Assembly (NCBI GenBank): GCA_022600335.1
Contig: JAHZKN010000297.1
Coordinates: 1-5,507 of the forward strand
Direction of reading: 5' to 3'
DNA length: 5,507 nucleotides
Source: Alphaproteobacteria bacterium
GTDB taxonomy: Bacteria > Pseudomonadota > Alphaproteobacteria > Rhizobiales > Hyphomicrobiaceae
How positions within the stretch are numbered: the first letter of the stretch is position 1; the number at the start of each line of letters is the position of its first letter. A program made the position numbers and the translations under genes. The notes beneath the pieces are model-generated. The model was not told the DNA's origin. It saw only the letters and a program-made list of their open reading frames with translations, and did not search any database. Positions 3,991 through 5,507 of the stretch are shown here, piece by piece.

Positions 3991-5507
3991 ACACCTCAGC
4001 GATGCCAGACTCTGGTCAGGAAAATTATGCCTGGCTAAAGGGTTATCCAAAGCAAGTGAATTGGCATACGCATTTTCCTGCGGGCTGCCTCAATGATCTG
4101 ATGGACCGGGCTGTCGCCCGGTTTCCAAACCGGCCCTTCACCAACTTTATAGGCAAGACCCTTACCTATGCCGAGATTGGTGCCCAGGTTGATCAGGTCG
4201 CCGCGGGCTTACAAAAGCTCGGTGTGACTAAGGGCGTTAAGGTTGGCCTGTTTCTGCCTAACTGCCCAACATTCATCATTTACTACTACGCCATTCTCAA
4301 GGCTGGCGGCACGGTGGTCAATTTCAATCCCCTCTACACCATCGATGAGTTGTCGTACCAAATCGACGACAGTGAAACCCAGTTCATGGTCACCCTCGAC
4401 CTCAAACTTCTGTTTGATAAGGTTGAAACGCTGCTCAAGGCAGGTGTCTTGAAGCAAGCTGTTGTCTGCTCGTTTCCAGCTCTGCTACCGAGCGTTAAGT
4501 CGGTTCTTTTTAAGCTTGCCAAAGGCAAAGAACTTTCTCGCGTCAGCGCATCACCGGTGAAAGACAAGGTTGTCTTGGAAAGCGACCTTTTAGCAAATTC
4601 AGGCACAATTGAACCTGTCACGATCGATCCCCTCAAGGACATCGCCGTTTTGCAATACACCGGTGGTACGACTGGTAAGCCAAAAGGGGCCATGCTTACG
4701 CACCACAATGTCTACGTCAATGTTCTGCAGGTTGCCTCATGGGCACCGGAACTCGAAGACGGAGGTGAGCGTGTCTTCGGTGTGCTGCCCTTCTTCCATG
4801 TTTTTGCGATGACGGTTGTAATGAACTTTGGCGTCTGCAAAGGCTCTGAGATTGTCATCATGCCACGGTTTGTTTTGGACGATGCACTGAAACTGCTGCA
4901 CAAAACGAAGCCAACTGTAATGCCGGGCGTGCCGACGCTTTACAATGCGATGATGAATCATCCCAAACTCAAGAGCTATGATTTGTCGTCCTTAAAGTTC
5001 TGCTTGTCAGGCGGCGCGCCGCTACCTCTTGAGGTCAAGCAGGGTTTTGAAAAAATCACCGGCTGCAAACTGGTCGAAGGTTACGGGCTGTCAGAAACTT
5101 CACCTGTTGCAACCTGTAACCCGATCGAAGGTGTCGTGAAAGAACGCTCCATTGGCATGCCTGTGCCAGCGACTGTGATTTCGCTGCGCAGTTTGGACGA
5201 TCCTGAAAAGGAGGTGGAGCAGGGCGAGCGTGGTGAAATTTGCATCAAAGGGCCTCAGGTCATGGCCGGATATTGGAAACGACCGGAGGCCACCAAAGAC
5301 CAGTTCATCGGCGAATTCCTGAGAACCGGTGATGTTGCGGTTATGGATGAAGATGGCTGGTTTGAAATTGTCGACCGAACCAAGGACCTCATTATCTGCT
5401 CAGGCTACAATGTTTACCCTCGCCACATTGAGGAAGCTATTTATGAATATCCTGCGGTAGAAGAAGTAACAGTCATCGGGATTCCGGATGAGTATCGAGG
5501 CGAAGCA
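3987..5507 (+). CDS. Long-chain acyl-CoA synthetase, FadD-like (runs off right edge)
   Basis: AMP-forming ligase of the ANL superfamily: it activates a free fatty acid with ATP to acyl-AMP, then transfers it to a thiol, usually CoA. The frame runs from ATG 3987 to the last base (507 codons) without a stop. Motifs in order: the P-loop YTGGTTGKPKGAM (224-236), LPFFHVFAM (about 265-273), GYGLSETSP (365-373), RTGD (446-449), and the hinge DRTKDLIICSGYNVYP (463-478) followed by RHIEE. The invariant Lys near the C-terminus that completes adenylate formation would lie past the window edge. The N-terminal YAWLKGYPKQVNW stretch resembles alphaproteobacterial long-chain ligases. It is transcribed away from the ACP and ketosynthase genes across a shared control region. 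CoA is the default acceptor, but some ANL enzymes load ACP instead, and the neighbouring ACP makes that worth considering. Chain-length preference cannot be read here. Confidence 0.95.
   Translation, partial: MNTSAMPDSGQENYAWLKGYPKQVNWHTHFPAGCLNDLMDRAVARFPNRPFTNFIGKTLTYAEIGAQVDQVAAGLQKLGVTKGVKVGLFLPNCPTFIIYYYAILKAGGTVVNFNPLYTIDELSYQIDDSETQFMVTLDLKLLFDKVETLLKAGVLKQAVVCSFPALLPSVKSVLFKLAKGKELSRVSASPVKDKVVLESDLLANSGTIEPVTIDPLKDIAVLQYTGGTTGKPKGAMLTHHNVYVNVLQVASWAPELEDGGERVFGVLPFFHVFAMTVVMNFGVCKGSEIVIMPRFVLDDALKLLHKTKPTVMPGVPTLYNAMMNHPKLKSYDLSSLKFCLSGGAPLPLEVKQGFEKITGCKLVEGYGLSETSPVATCNPIEGVVKERSIGMPVPATVISLRSLDDPEKEVEQGERGEICIKGPQVMAGYWKRPEATKDQFIGEFLRTGDVAVMDEDGWFEIVDRTKDLIICSGYNVYPRHIEEAIYEYPAVEEVTVIGIPDEYRGEA

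Noticed and set aside
4209..4961. Minus-strand open frames inside the ligase gene
   Set aside because: They lie opposite strong ANL motifs and have no recognisable domain or ribosome site.
1..5507. tRNA, rRNA, CRISPR array, insertion sequence or toxin-antitoxin genes
   Set aside because: No cloverleaf, regularly spaced repeats, transposase motif or paired small toxin frames were seen on either strand.

Overview
The window looks like chromosomal DNA of moderate GC from an alphaproteobacterium. This is inferred from protein resemblance alone: an acyl carrier protein (ACP) and ketosynthase pair like rhizobial NodF/NodE and the FabF-XL enzymes, an acyl-CoA ligase of the alphaproteobacterial FadD type, and a WaaE/KdtX-like glycosyltransferase. 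No rRNA, tRNA, insertion sequence, CRISPR array or phage gene is visible.

Layout. Five genes lie on the minus strand and one on the plus strand, diverging from a 395-bp control region (3592-3986). Reading leftwards, the minus-strand series is: a 90-aa ACP (3591-3319); a 101-bp gap with a strong hairpin; a 413-aa beta-ketoacyl-ACP synthase with a complete Cys/His/Lys/His active site (3217-1976); a 213-bp gap with small inverted repeats; two tandem paralogous proteins of the cyclophilin-like (TM1367-type) fold (1762-1310 and 1293-877), only 16 bp apart; and a family 2 glycosyltransferase (783 to the left edge), which stays open to base 1. Rightwards, a long-chain acyl-CoA synthetase starts at 3987 and runs off the right edge with about 507 codons visible.

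How the genes may work together. The ACP and the ketosynthase form a natural pair for making or elongating a specialised acyl chain. The ligase across the shared control region would activate free fatty acids to acyl-AMP and then acyl-thioester. The glycosyltransferase resembles enzymes of lipopolysaccharide core assembly, so one reading is a locus for envelope lipid or glycolipid synthesis. The two cyclophilin-like proteins have no assigned role.

The least expected signals are in the non-coding DNA. A two-part hairpin ends two bases before the ACP ribosome binding site. A 10-bp hairpin between ACP and ketosynthase folds better on the transcribed strand. A possible 10-codon leader ORF before the ligase ends in an ATGA overlap with the ligase start, inside a repeated GGGCCAAATG. 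These are structural observations; their function is inference.
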